A DNA stretch of 17,009 nt, taken from assembly GCA_965371245.1 (NCBI GenBank), contig CBDUXT010000109.1:1-17009 (forward strand), given 5' to 3'. Under the pieces are notes generated by a model. The model searched no databases. It had not been told where the DNA came from and worked only from the letters and a program-made list of their open reading frames with translations. Both the position numbers and the translations under genes were made by a program. The stretch comes from CBDUXT01 sp965371245 (lineage in GTDB: Bacteria; Planctomycetota; Phycisphaerae; UBA1845). The first letter of the stretch is position 1. Every line of letters starts with the position of its first letter. Positions 5,748 through 13,087 of this stretch are shown in pieces.

Positions 5748-8440
5748 GAGTCATCGCCTTAAGGACGCCACGGCGGCGGCCTGCCATTTGCACGATACTG
5801 GTAGCCTCCGTTCTGCTTTCGCTTGCCGGTCGTAGCGACGCCCAGCCCCCGCAAACGAGCGGATTGCCTTTCGAGGGTGCGAGCGTCGCGGTACCCACGT
5901 CGTTGCAGCGGGAGATCTCCAAGCAGTTTCGACTTGACCGGTTCAGCGTCCAGCAGCCGGTGATCCGAACTCACGCCGGCGGCGAACTCCGTACCTCGGT
6001 GCTCGTCGGTGATCGCCTATACACCTTGTCCCTCCATCCCGGTAACGTTCGAGCGCCGGGCTTTCGCCTCCTGCTGGACGACGGCACGGGTCATCTACGT
6101 GAAGCGGCGCCTCCGCCTTCCAAGACGTTCAGCGGAACCTTGATCGACGATCCCGGCGGCGTAGCGGCCGCCTCATGGGAGAACGGCCAACTCACGGCGG
6201 TGATTCGCCTCGGAAACGGGGAGATCTGGTCGGTTCAGCCGGTTGCCGCCCAACTTCCGACGGCGCCACAATCGTGGCACGTTGTGTTTCGAGACATTGA
6301 CGCCGAGGCCGGAACCTGGTCGTGCGGGAGCACGGAGCATCAGCACGCCATCGAAGGCGTGGGAACGACGGCGCCGGAAGACATCGGCCTTACGGCTGGA
6401 ACCGGACCTCTGTTTGTGGCGGAACTCGCGTTCGAGGCTGATTTCGAGTTCTTCCAGGCCAACGGCAGCTCTGTCGCCGCCACCGTGACCGACATCGAGT
6501 CCGTACTCAACGGCGTCAACGTCATCTATCAGAACGGCCTTGAGCTTACGCATCGAATCACCACGGTCCTGGTGCGTACAGCGGAGCCCGATCCCTACAC
6601 CGCCACCAACAGCAACCTACTGCTCGATGAGTTCATCGCGGAATGGATCTCGAACCAGGGGGCCATCATTCGCGACGTCGCACACCTCATGACCGGCAAG
6701 ATTCTCGACGGGACGATCATCGGAATTGCCGAAGTCCAATCCGTTTGCGACGCCCTCAGGGCCTACGGCCTGTCTCAGTCGCGGTTCAGCGTCTCGATGC
6801 CTGATCGTGTGGCATTGACCGCGCACGAACTGGGACACTCCTGGGCCGCCGTCCACTGTGACGGGGAAGTCGACTGTTCCCTCATGTGCTCCACTCTCGG
6901 CGCCTGCACAGGAAACATCAGCTCCTTCGGAGCCACGGCCACCCAGGCGATCACGGCCTACCGGGGGAACCTGATCCTGTTTGTCGGTTGTCTGGACGTG
7001 CTGGTGCCGAAGCTCGAACTCGTCGCCGCGGACAGTTGCCTCCAAACCGGCGCAACCACGACCGTCACGCTGCGCATGTCCGACCTGGGACTCTTCGAGG
7101 CCGCGGGGTTTCAGGCGTTTCTTTCTTTCGACCCGACGCGATTCAGCTTCGTCAGCGGGGTCTACACCAACTCGCCCTTCGGCGTCCATCTGATCGACCC
7201 GATCGTGGCCATCGGAGGCGAGATTGACGTAGCAGCGGGCATCGATCCGATCGCCGGACAAATGACCACGACGGCGAACGCGGATCTGGTCATCCTGACG
7301 TTTCAGGCCCTTACCGACGCCTGTGGAGGAACGGTCGTCGCCTTCCGAGGCAGCGCGGCCCCTACGGGGATCACCGACACCGTCGGCACCGCGGCCAGCG
7401 GCTTGGTCACGGTCGATACACCGAGCATCATCATCGACGGCACTCCGCCGGGTATCACCTGTCCGGGGGATGTTGCGGTCAACGCCGATGCCGGTGGCTG
7501 CACCGCCATGATCAATCCAGGAATCGCCACGACCACGGACTTGTGCGACGCCGCCCCAACGATGACCGCAAGGCGAAGCGACGGTCTCGCCCTGACGGAC
7601 GCTTATCCGGCGGGCACGACGACGATCACCTGGCAGGCGACCGATTCATGCGGCAACGTCCAACAGTGCCCTCAGGAAATCATTGTCAGCCCGTTCAACC
7701 AGGTGGTCCTGGACGTAGCGCTCTCACCGATGGTCGAAACGCCGATCACCCGCTGCATCACGTTCGAACTGCTTGAATGTGGAGGGCCGGCACCGGCCGT
7801 GGTAGACCAGGAGATCACTTTCACCAACGGTCTCGCTTCCGGCGTGTCCGTGCTCGCCGCATGTGGGAGTTACAGTTGTATCACCGCCCGCAACAAACTT
7901 CATACCCTACGCCGCACGGATACCGATGATTTCGGTATCAACGGGACGATCTTCACCGCTGACTTTACCGACCGCTCCAGCGTCGGCGGAGACGACGACT
8001 CGCTGATCGGCGGGAATCTCAACGACAACGATCACATCGACGTGTTTGACTTCGGCGCGCTCATCGGTCAGTGGGGCATCAACTACGGCACGGGAGACAC
8101 GAATTGCACCGGGGTGGCGCCGCACGCCGACATCAGCGGTGATGGGCTGGTGTTCACCGCGGATTTCACCTTCATTCTTGCCCATTTCCTTAAGTCCAGC
8201 GATCCGCCATGTTGCGGGCAACCCCTTCAGGCAAGCGGACCGGTAACCGAGATTTCCGTACTGGAATTGCAACGCCTCGGCCAATGGGATGCGGCGTATG
8301 GCGATCTCAATCACGATGGTTGGTTGGACCTGGACGACATGGCGGCGTTTTTACACGGGGTTCGACCTCGACGCCGGGATTCAAACGACGCCCAACTCAA
8401 GCAACTTCGGAGGCAGCGACCGTTGCGTTCCGGAAACTAG
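5744..8440 (+). CDS. Secreted M12B-like (reprolysin) metalloprotease with cohesin-like, HYR and dockerin-like parts
   Basis: From ATG 5744 (AAAGGGG five bases upstream) the product is 898 residues. A signal peptide ends near SDA-Q (about residue 33). A propeptide-like region follows, then a catalytic domain around residues 215-415 with the zinc motif HELGHSWAAVHCD (H361, E362, H365, H371, with D373 as in M12B) and a Met-turn at CSLMCS (M381). The third ligand spacing is metzincin, but the usual Gly of HExxHxxGxxH is Ala. Residues about 421-563 look like a cohesin-type beta domain (VTLRMSDLGLFEAAGFQAFLS...). Residues 566-649 are a Cys-containing HYR domain (CPGDVAVNADAGGC...TITWQATDSCGN). The tail has EF-hand/dockerin-like loops NLNDNDHIDVFDF, DISGDGLVFTADF and DLNHDGWLDLDDM. 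After about 8358 the frame turns Arg-rich and probably shifted; the alternative reading ends at 8498. Substrate unknown; an extracellular location is well supported. Confidence 0.85.
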   Translation: MRVIALRTPRRRPAICTILVASVLLSLAGRSDAQPPQTSGLPFEGASVAVPTSLQREISKQFRLDRFSVQQPVIRTHAGGELRTSVLVGDRLYTLSLHPGNVRAPGFRLLLDDGTGHLREAAPPPSKTFSGTLIDDPGGVAAASWENGQLTAVIRLGNGEIWSVQPVAAQLPTAPQSWHVVFRDIDAEAGTWSCGSTEHQHAIEGVGTTAPEDIGLTAGTGPLFVAELAFEADFEFFQANGSSVAATVTDIESVLNGVNVIYQNGLELTHRITTVLVRTAEPDPYTATNSNLLLDEFIAEWISNQGAIIRDVAHLMTGKILDGTIIGIAEVQSVCDALRAYGLSQSRFSVSMPDRVALTAHELGHSWAAVHCDGEVDCSLMCSTLGACTGNISSFGATATQAITAYRGNLILFVGCLDVLVPKLELVAADSCLQTGATTTVTLRMSDLGLFEAAGFQAFLSFDPTRFSFVSGVYTNSPFGVHLIDPIVAIGGEIDVAAGIDPIAGQMTTTANADLVILTFQALTDACGGTVVAFRGSAAPTGITDTVGTAASGLVTVDTPSIIIDGTPPGITCPGDVAVNADAGGCTAMINPGIATTTDLCDAAPTMTARRSDGLALTDAYPAGTTTITWQATDSCGNVQQCPQEIIVSPFNQVVLDVALSPMVETPITRCITFELLECGGPAPAVVDQEITFTNGLASGVSVLAACGSYSCITARNKLHTLRRTDTDDFGINGTIFTADFTDRSSVGGDDDSLIGGNLNDNDHIDVFDFGALIGQWGINYGTGDTNCTGVAPHADISGDGLVFTADFTFILAHFLKSSDPPCCGQPLQASGPVTEISVLELQRLGQWDAAYGDLNHDGWLDLDDMAAFLHGVRPRRRDSNDAQLKQLRRQRPLRSGN

Positions 8441-8494
8441 GGCGACGTCTGGACACGCGCCGGGTGCAAAGGCGTTTGAGAACGGAATCCTGGC

Positions 8495-9235
8495 ATGAGG
8501 ATACGAGACGGATTCACTCCAATCCGCGTCGCGCTTGTCGCGATGGCGATACACGGGGCTGCGCTCGGAGACGTTCATCTGGAGTGGCGACCCATCGAAA
8601 AAACCGTCGTTGTCGGCGCTACCGCCGAGATCGGCTGCTACGCGATATCCGACGACCCTAAGGCACCCCAACGCTTCTCGGCCGTCGATCTCATCATGGC
8701 GTGGGATCGGGACCTCCTGCAGCTGCTGGGCGTTGACAACACGGGCGGAGTGGATCTTTTTTCATCAAACTTCCCCGAAGACCCGTTCGGGTTGAACGAG
8801 ACAATACCTCCTCAAGACGGAGACGGGCTCTACCAGGCACTCGCCAACCTGGGCCGATCGGTGGAGGCAACGCCCGAAGGAACGCTACTGACCACGTTCC
8901 AGTTCCTCGCCGTCGCGACAACATCCGCGACGGAGGTCGCCATGCTCGCGCAGGGAGGATCACCGACGACGCAGACCGTGGTCTGGGATGCGCTGATCCC
9001 CAACCATCCGATCACGGGAACCCTGGACGTGACTACGATCAGCATCGTTCGGCTCGGCGATTTTGACGCGAGTGGCACGATCGACCAGATCGACTTTGCC
9101 GAGTTCCATCGCTGCCTGACCGGGCCGGGCGACACCTCAGGCGCCGGCTGCCAGGTCGGCGACTTCGACCCGGACGGCGACGTTGACCTCCGCGACTGGG
9201 CCGGATTTCAGAACGCCTTCGCCGACGCCGGATAG
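8495..9235 (+). CDS. Secreted cohesin-like protein with paired EF-hand/dockerin-like C-terminus
   Basis: This 246-residue protein starts with a signal peptide (MRIRDGFTPIRVALVAMAIHGAALGD, likely cleavage after ALG). Residues about 28-185 form a beta-rich segment with the look of cohesin-like domains (FSAVDLIMAWDRDLLQLLGVDN, then GTLLTTFQFLAVATTSATEVAML). The C-terminus has two calcium-binding loops typical of dockerin type I: DFDASGTIDQIDFAEFHRCL (189-208) and DFDPDGDVDLRDWAGFQNAF (223-242). It probably shares a transcript with the protease upstream. The gap to the annotated protease stop is 54 bases, but in the alternative frame of the protease tail the two genes overlap by ATGA. It may be a partner of the protease in a calcium-dependent extracellular assembly. 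That is inference; no substrate-binding or enzyme motif is visible. Confidence 0.8.
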   Translation: MRIRDGFTPIRVALVAMAIHGAALGDVHLEWRPIEKTVVVGATAEIGCYAISDDPKAPQRFSAVDLIMAWDRDLLQLLGVDNTGGVDLFSSNFPEDPFGLNETIPPQDGDGLYQALANLGRSVEATPEGTLLTTFQFLAVATTSATEVAMLAQGGSPTTQTVVWDALIPNHPITGTLDVTTISIVRLGDFDASGTIDQIDFAEFHRCLTGPGDTSGAGCQVGDFDPDGDVDLRDWAGFQNAFADAG

Positions 9236-9304
9236 GAGCCTCTCGGGCTACCCGAAAGCGATACTCGCTGCCGGCGGTGTCGGCTACCGCGCGAGTCGAA
9301 TCGT

Positions 9305-9325
9305 GACCGGAAGGAGCAACCGGTC
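9305..9325. repeat. Short inverted repeat between convergent genes
   Basis: GACCGG (9305-9310) and CCGGTC (9320-9325) pair around AAGGAGCAA in the 224-base gap between the convergent EF-hand protein gene and wecB. The same sequence blocks, CCGGAAGGAG and CCGGTCGGCCA, recur in the larger hairpin at 11157-11196. The rest of the gap (9236-9459) shows no gene and no clear terminator with a U-tract. Confidence 0.35.
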
Positions 9326-9459
9326 GGCCATCGCCTCAGCCTCGCCGCCGCATCGCCGGAGTAGCTCCCGCGCAGACATCGACGCGAGGCGCCGTCGATA
9401 CCAACGGGGCTGCTGCATGGTGGGTCAGGTAGCGTACTTGTCGGGGCAGGTGGACATCG

Positions 9460-10566
9460 TCAGCAAGCGGCGAGCAGTTGCTTTGCGATCCTTTCAGCGG
9501 CCTTGCCATCCCACAGGTCGGGAACACTGGCGTGGCTCGGAGGGTTCTGCCTGACCTCTCGGAACGCCGAAACGATCGCGTCGCAGGAGCTTCCGACCAA
9601 CCGATTCGTCCCTTGCGTGATCGTGATCGGCCGTTCCGTGTTCGCCCGTAACGTCAGGCACGGTACACCCAGCACGGTTGTCTCTTCCTGTATCCCACCC
9701 GAATCGGTCAAGACAACGGCGGCGTCGGCCATCAGTCGTGTGAACTCCAGATACCCCAGCGGCTCCACCAAACGCAGGTCGGTATTCCCCCCAGATTGGG
9801 CAACAGGATCCATCGTTTGAAGGTGCTTCCGCGTTCTCGGATGGGCGGGGAAGATCACGGGAAGCTCGGCACTGATCTCGGATAACCCGCGCATGATCCC
9901 ACTGAGCGTGTCGGCGTCGTCCACGTTGCTCGGGCGGTGGAGCGTGACGAGGGCGTACTCGCCCTTCGAGAGCCCAAGCTGATCCAACACGTCGGATTGC
10001 CCCGCGCGCGACCGTGCGCGAAGCAGAGAATCAACCATCACGTTTCCGACGAGATGCACTCTCTGGTCGGCAACACCCTCGCGCCGCAGGTTCTCCACGC
10101 CGCTCGCCTCGGTCACGAAAAGCAAGTCGCTCATCGCGTCGGTCAAGACCCGGTTGATCTCCTCGGGCATCGAGCGGTCGAAGCTCCGCAGACCCGCTTC
10201 AACATGCGCAATCCGCACGCCGAGCTTGGCGGCCACCAACGCGGCCGCCAGCGTACTGTTGACATCGCCGACAACGACAACCCAATCGGGCTTGTGCTCG
10301 ATGCAGATAGACTCGAACCCCTTCATTACGTCGGCCGTTTGAACGGCGTGTGAGCCACTACCGACGCCCAGGTTCATGTCCGGCGACGGGATCCCGAGGT
10401 CGCGAAAGAAACTGCCGCTCATGTTGTTGTCGTAGTGTTGCCCGGTATGAACGAGTAGCACATCGATGCCATCGACGCCGCGCAGTTGCTCGACGATCGG
10501 ACCGATCTTCATGAAGTTCGGTCTCGCGCCGCAGACGCAGAGGATCCTCACCGCTGTTTCGCTCAT
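9460..10566 (-). CDS. wecB: UDP-N-acetylglucosamine 2-epimerase (non-hydrolysing)
   Basis: This enzyme interconverts UDP-GlcNAc and UDP-ManNAc in the cytoplasm, supplying ManNAc-type sugars for surface polysaccharides. The 368-residue product is close to the family norm of about 375. Family motifs occur in order: GARPNFMK (13-20), HTGQHYD (40-46), VVVGDVNSTLA with D101, HVEAGLRS with E123, MPEEINRVLTD with E135/E136, the HRPSNVDD histidine H210, HPRT (242-245), and the UDP-binding LTDSGGIQEE (286-295) with RANTERP (307-313). These match the catalytic Asp, Glu, Glu and His of the E. coli enzyme, so it should be active. ATG at 10564-10566 gives the expected short N-terminus, although no strong ribosome-binding site precedes it. 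It is divergent from the nucleotidyltransferase-like/sugar transferase pair, which points to polysaccharide synthesis. Confidence 0.95.
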   Translation of the reverse strand: MSETAVRILCVCGARPNFMKIGPIVEQLRGVDGIDVLLVHTGQHYDNNMSGSFFRDLGIPSPDMNLGVGSGSHAVQTADVMKGFESICIEHKPDWVVVVGDVNSTLAAALVAAKLGVRIAHVEAGLRSFDRSMPEEINRVLTDAMSDLLFVTEASGVENLRREGVADQRVHLVGNVMVDSLLRARSRAGQSDVLDQLGLSKGEYALVTLHRPSNVDDADTLSGIMRGLSEISAELPVIFPAHPRTRKHLQTMDPVAQSGGNTDLRLVEPLGYLEFTRLMADAAVVLTDSGGIQEETTVLGVPCLTLRANTERPITITQGTNRLVGSSCDAIVSAFREVRQNPPSHASVPDLWDGKAAERIAKQLLAAC

Positions 10567-10744
10567 TCGATCGCGAGCCCCAAGTCAAACGTCGCGCCGG
10601 CCAAGTCACCGGCAGGTCCAAGAATCGATGGCCGACCGTGCGGTTGATGTCCCGGCCACCCCGCGCGGGATCCGGTACGTACCCCGATCATCGGCTGATA
10701 AGCCCGTCAGGCCACATTCCGGGACATCGGCGTTGGGCGGCATC

Positions 10745-10848
10745 AACGTAGGGCAGGTGGTTCTCCCTGCCATGCCGGGAGGTTGACCTGCCTCGCCGCA
10801 GGACAGGTCAACGTTCCGGCTACGCGGAACAACGACCTGCCCTACGTT
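10745..10848. repeat. Branched palindromic element: outer stem enclosing three adjacent hairpins
   Basis: A perfect 14-bp outer stem, AACGTAGGGCAGGT (10745-10758) with ACCTGCCCTACGTT (10835-10848), encloses three hairpins that abut each other. Hairpin 1 is CTCCC/GGGAG (10763-10767, 10777-10781). Hairpin 2 is GTTGACCTG/CAGGTCAAC (10782-10790, 10804-10812), extended by CCT/AGG with one bulged A. Hairpin 3 is GTTCCG/CGGAAC (10813-10818, 10825-10830). The core GGCAGGT/ACCTGCC recurs four times in alternating orientation, so other foldings are possible. A T5 run (10847-10851) follows on the plus strand. It could be a REP/BIME-like or MITE-like repeat, or a structured RNA; it lies about 180 bases upstream of wecB. 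Confidence 0.65.
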
Positions 10849-11071
10849 TTTGAAGGTCGCCGCTTCCGTCATACACCCGGCGGGGCCGGTCGTCAGTGCC
10901 TGTGAAAACTTTTTGTCGAAAACACGCGACAACGTTTGGACGTGAGTAAGGCGGCCGACGAGAGTGATACTGAGGCCTCACAGCTGGGCCGGTCGGACTA
11001 GCGGCACGGCATCCGTGAGGCCCCGCCTTGAACCATGGTGCGAATCGCCTGGGTCGAACGACCGATAAGTG

Positions 11072-11099
11072 TTGACACCCGACGCCCGAAGCCTACAAT
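11072..11099 (+). promoter_or_regulatory. Strong sigma70-like promoter with no gene behind it
   Basis: TTGACA (11072-11077, perfect -35) is followed after 16 bases by TACAAT (11094-11099, five of six at -10). Transcription would begin near 11106 and run into strongly structured sequence, not a recognisable gene. In GC-rich DNA such a match is unlikely to be common, but it is not proof of activity. Confidence 0.45.
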
Positions 11100-11105
11100 A
11101 GCATG

Positions 11106-11196
11106 CGGCCTGGGCCAGGGCCATCAGCCGATGCCACGGCCCGCGCTAGCTTGCGCGGTCGGCCGGAAGGAGAATAGGCGCTGCTTCCGGTCGGCC
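11106..11196 (+). other. Structured segment downstream of the promoter, candidate small RNA
   Basis: Directly after the predicted start site lie CCGCGC/GCGCGG (11141-11146, 11153-11158) and a 13-bp stem pairing GGTCGGCCGGAAG (11157-11169) with CTTCCGGTCGGCC (11184-11196) through two G.U pairs. The two hairpins share two bases, so they compete at the edge. It matches no RNA family that I can name (6S, RNase P, tmRNA and SRP hallmarks are absent), and no terminator follows closely. Confidence 0.25.
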
Positions 11197-11362
11197 ACTT
11201 CCTTTGTCGAATCTGCCCCAAGTGTTCGTAACCGGCCGTGGCCCCGTCCAGGCGACCACTGCAAGGTCAAACCCGGCACATTCCGCAGCCTTCAGGGCGC
11301 AACAAACCCGTCTTTGCCTGGGAGCAGAACCTCCACGCAAAGGCGACTGACCGTATAGCGCC

Positions 11363-11378
11363 AGCGTAGCGCTACGCT
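11363..11378. repeat. 16-base perfect palindrome
   Basis: AGCGTAGCGCTACGCT is fully self-complementary with no loop. A perfect palindrome of this length suits a dimeric protein-binding site or a repeat fragment better than an RNA hairpin. No gene lies within 650 bases downstream on the plus strand. Confidence 0.35.
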
Positions 11379-11864
11379 CAAGAAAAAGGGACTCCCTTCC
11401 CGTGCGACACCGCCCCCCGAGATGACTTCCGCGCATCATACCGCATTCGATCTTATTCTCAAGCCTTCTTGGAGATATTCTTCACAAACTTCAACGGATC
11501 CCGGAATGTCGCTCAGGCGAAACACCACGGTCGATCGCTGGAGCGCACCGGTCGATGTTCAAGGACGGCGAAAAACCAAACTCGAAAACGGCGAAGATGC
11601 ATCGGGGACGCCCCCCGCAACCCCCGGCTTTCCAGTAGCCTACGTACGCTTGGAAAAATGCGCTGAGTTCTTGGATCCACCCACCGCCACGGAAACGTCA
11701 GTTTTCGTCGGAGGAACGAGCGAGGCAGCCAGACACCAACCTGTGCGATCGGTCCCTGGCCCAAAGAAGCCATGTCGCGACCCCTGGACCAGACCCGCGC
11801 ATCCGCCCCACGGCGGACGGTCGCCCGCTCTGGACGGAAATAAGGCATCATTGCTCACAAGGAT

Positions 11865-11892
11865 TTGACTCCCGTTGTAATTTGTGTATGCT
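11865..11892 (+). promoter_or_regulatory. Predicted promoter of the nucleotidyltransferase-sugar transferase unit
   Basis: TTGACT (11865-11870) and TATGCT (11887-11892) are separated by 16 bases, giving five of six at -35 and four of six at -10. Transcription would start near 11899, leaving a leader of about 156 bases before ATG 12055. Its position in front of the plus-strand polysaccharide genes supports it. Confidence 0.45.
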
Positions 11893-11910
11893 ATCCGGCG
11901 GGTAAATGAG

Positions 11911-11955
11911 TGGTCAGCCCACAAGCAGCGCCTATGTTCTCGGGTGGGCTGGCCA
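11911..11955 (+). promoter_or_regulatory. Leader hairpin upstream of the polysaccharide genes
   Basis: TGGTCAGCCCAC (11911-11922) pairs with GTGGGCTGGCCA (11944-11955) over 12 bp with one G.T pair, enclosing a 21-base loop. It would lie 12 bases from the predicted transcript start. It is a candidate for attenuation or mRNA protection. It matches no riboswitch class that I recognise. Confidence 0.35.
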
Positions 11956-12054
11956 GCGCAGGTTAGAGCGGTAGCGGCTCCCTTCTTTGTTCCAGCTCTT
12001 CCTGCCCCCAGCGTTTCCTGGCGGAAGCAGGTGCGGCGCGTTCGGAAACCAAGC

Positions 12055-13029
12055 ATGGATTGGGTCATTCTCGCCGGCGACTGGGCTGACGACACGGGTT
12101 GGACCAAGGGTCTACCCCGACCGTTACTGCCGCTTCCGCGCGGGAGCGTGATTGAGGCCCTCTTGACCAAGTATCACGCCTCGTCGTCGGGAACATGTAC
12201 CGTTTGTGCCAACGGCCTCACACACGTCGTCTCGCAACACCTCTTAGCCGCTTCAGTGGCGGGCCGCGAGATCGCGTTTCTCGAGGACAAGCTTCCGCTG
12301 GGGACCGCGGGCTGCCTGAAGGCGTGCGAGCCCCGATCGACCGGCGCTTCGATCCTGGTCATCGGCGCATCCGTCTGGCTGGAGGACGATCCCACCCGGT
12401 TGCTCGACGCGCACCGTCGCGCGGGCAACGCGTTGACCGTGTTTTGTACGACCCGCTCCGATCCGGCGAAAGACATGGGTTCGTCACCGCTGTGCCCCGC
12501 CGGCGTTTTCTGTGTTGAACCGGATGTTCTCAGGCTGATCCCAACGCATGGCTACCAGGACATGAAAGAGCAGTTGATCCCCTCGGCCATCCGCGCGGGG
12601 ATGCGCGTCGGCTGCATCCCTTTGTCCTATCCTTCGCAGGAGATAACGGGCTGGCGGGCCTACCTCAACGCACTTTCGCGAGCGATGACCGGCGGTTCCT
12701 CGCCGGGTCCCGGCGTTGACGAGTTGGCACCCGGCATCTGGTGTGGGCGAAACGTAACCATCGCCGCGACGGCGCGACTCGTTGCCCCCGTGCTCCTGGC
12801 GAGCGGCTGCCGAGTCGATGAGGGCGCCGCCCTCATCGGGCCCACCATGCTCGGGCCGGGGTGTGATGTCGGTGCCGGCGCGTGGCTGATACGAGTCGTG
12901 GCCCAGGCGCGGTCGGTCTTCGACCCCACAAGCCGGATCATCGACTCCCTGATCCGGCGCGCAGTGCCGCGGACCAAAAAGCGGGAGCCCGGCATCGGCG
13001 TCATGGAACAGGTTTTGGACGAAGTTTGA
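12055..13029 (+). CDS. Nucleotidyltransferase-like (sugar-1-phosphate) protein with degenerate active site
   Basis: The overall plan is that of sugar nucleotidyltransferases (NTP_transferase family), which make NDP-sugars. It starts with MDWVILAG, has a PRPLLPL remnant of KPLLP (21-27), the sugar-side LGTAG motif (82-86), a GVFCVEP strand (150-156) and a left-handed beta-helix-like end (about 228-282, LAPGIWCGRNVTIAATARLVAPVLLASGCRV). However, the nucleotide-binding GGxGTR is replaced by DWADDTGWTKG (9-19), the NGD metal Asp motif after FLVL by IGAS (103-106), and WxDIGT by SQEITG. The protein may therefore have lost catalysis and serve as a scaffold or sensor. The frame is open from 11884, but the 57 extra codons are unlike the family and overlap the predicted leader, so ATG 12055 is chosen. 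Product 324 residues. It lies directly upstream of the sugar transferase and is probably co-transcribed. Confidence 0.75.
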   Translation: MDWVILAGDWADDTGWTKGLPRPLLPLPRGSVIEALLTKYHASSSGTCTVCANGLTHVVSQHLLAASVAGREIAFLEDKLPLGTAGCLKACEPRSTGASILVIGASVWLEDDPTRLLDAHRRAGNALTVFCTTRSDPAKDMGSSPLCPAGVFCVEPDVLRLIPTHGYQDMKEQLIPSAIRAGMRVGCIPLSYPSQEITGWRAYLNALSRAMTGGSSPGPGVDELAPGIWCGRNVTIAATARLVAPVLLASGCRVDEGAALIGPTMLGPGCDVGAGAWLIRVVAQARSVFDPTSRIIDSLIRRAVPRTKKREPGIGVMEQVLDEV

Positions 13030-13087
13030 TCCGCCGAGGGCGGAGGGGGATTGTCTCATCGTTTCGGAGCGGTTTAACAAGCTTCTG

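Larger units (their letters stand above)
10567..12054. other. 1.49 kb gene-free regulatory/repeat region
   Basis: No convincing protein gene lies between wecB and the nucleotidyltransferase-like gene. Several open frames of 95-180 codons occur on both strands, but they overlap each other, have no signal peptides, motifs or ribosome-binding sites, and are probably a by-product of high GC. What is visible is a branched repeat at 10745-10848, a palindrome TGAGGCCTCA at 10971-10980, promoter-like sequences at 11072-11099 and 11865-11892, strong hairpins at 11141-11158 and 11157-11196, and a 16-base palindrome at 11363-11378. These are listed separately. Confidence 0.5.

Noticed and set aside
10913..10932. 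TTGTCG/CGACAA inverted repeat
   Set aside because: At six base pairs with an eight-base loop it is within what chance gives over this length of sequence, and nothing nearby supports a function.
11422..12170. Overlapping open frames on both strands in the wecB to nucleotidyltransferase gap
   Set aside because: They have no ribosome-binding sites, signal peptides, motifs or consistent composition, and they overlap each other and a predicted promoter.
13031..13043. CCGCC/GGCGG hairpin right after the nucleotidyltransferase-like gene
   Set aside because: It has five base pairs, no U-run, and lies within a short gap in a probable operon, so it is unlikely to be a terminator.
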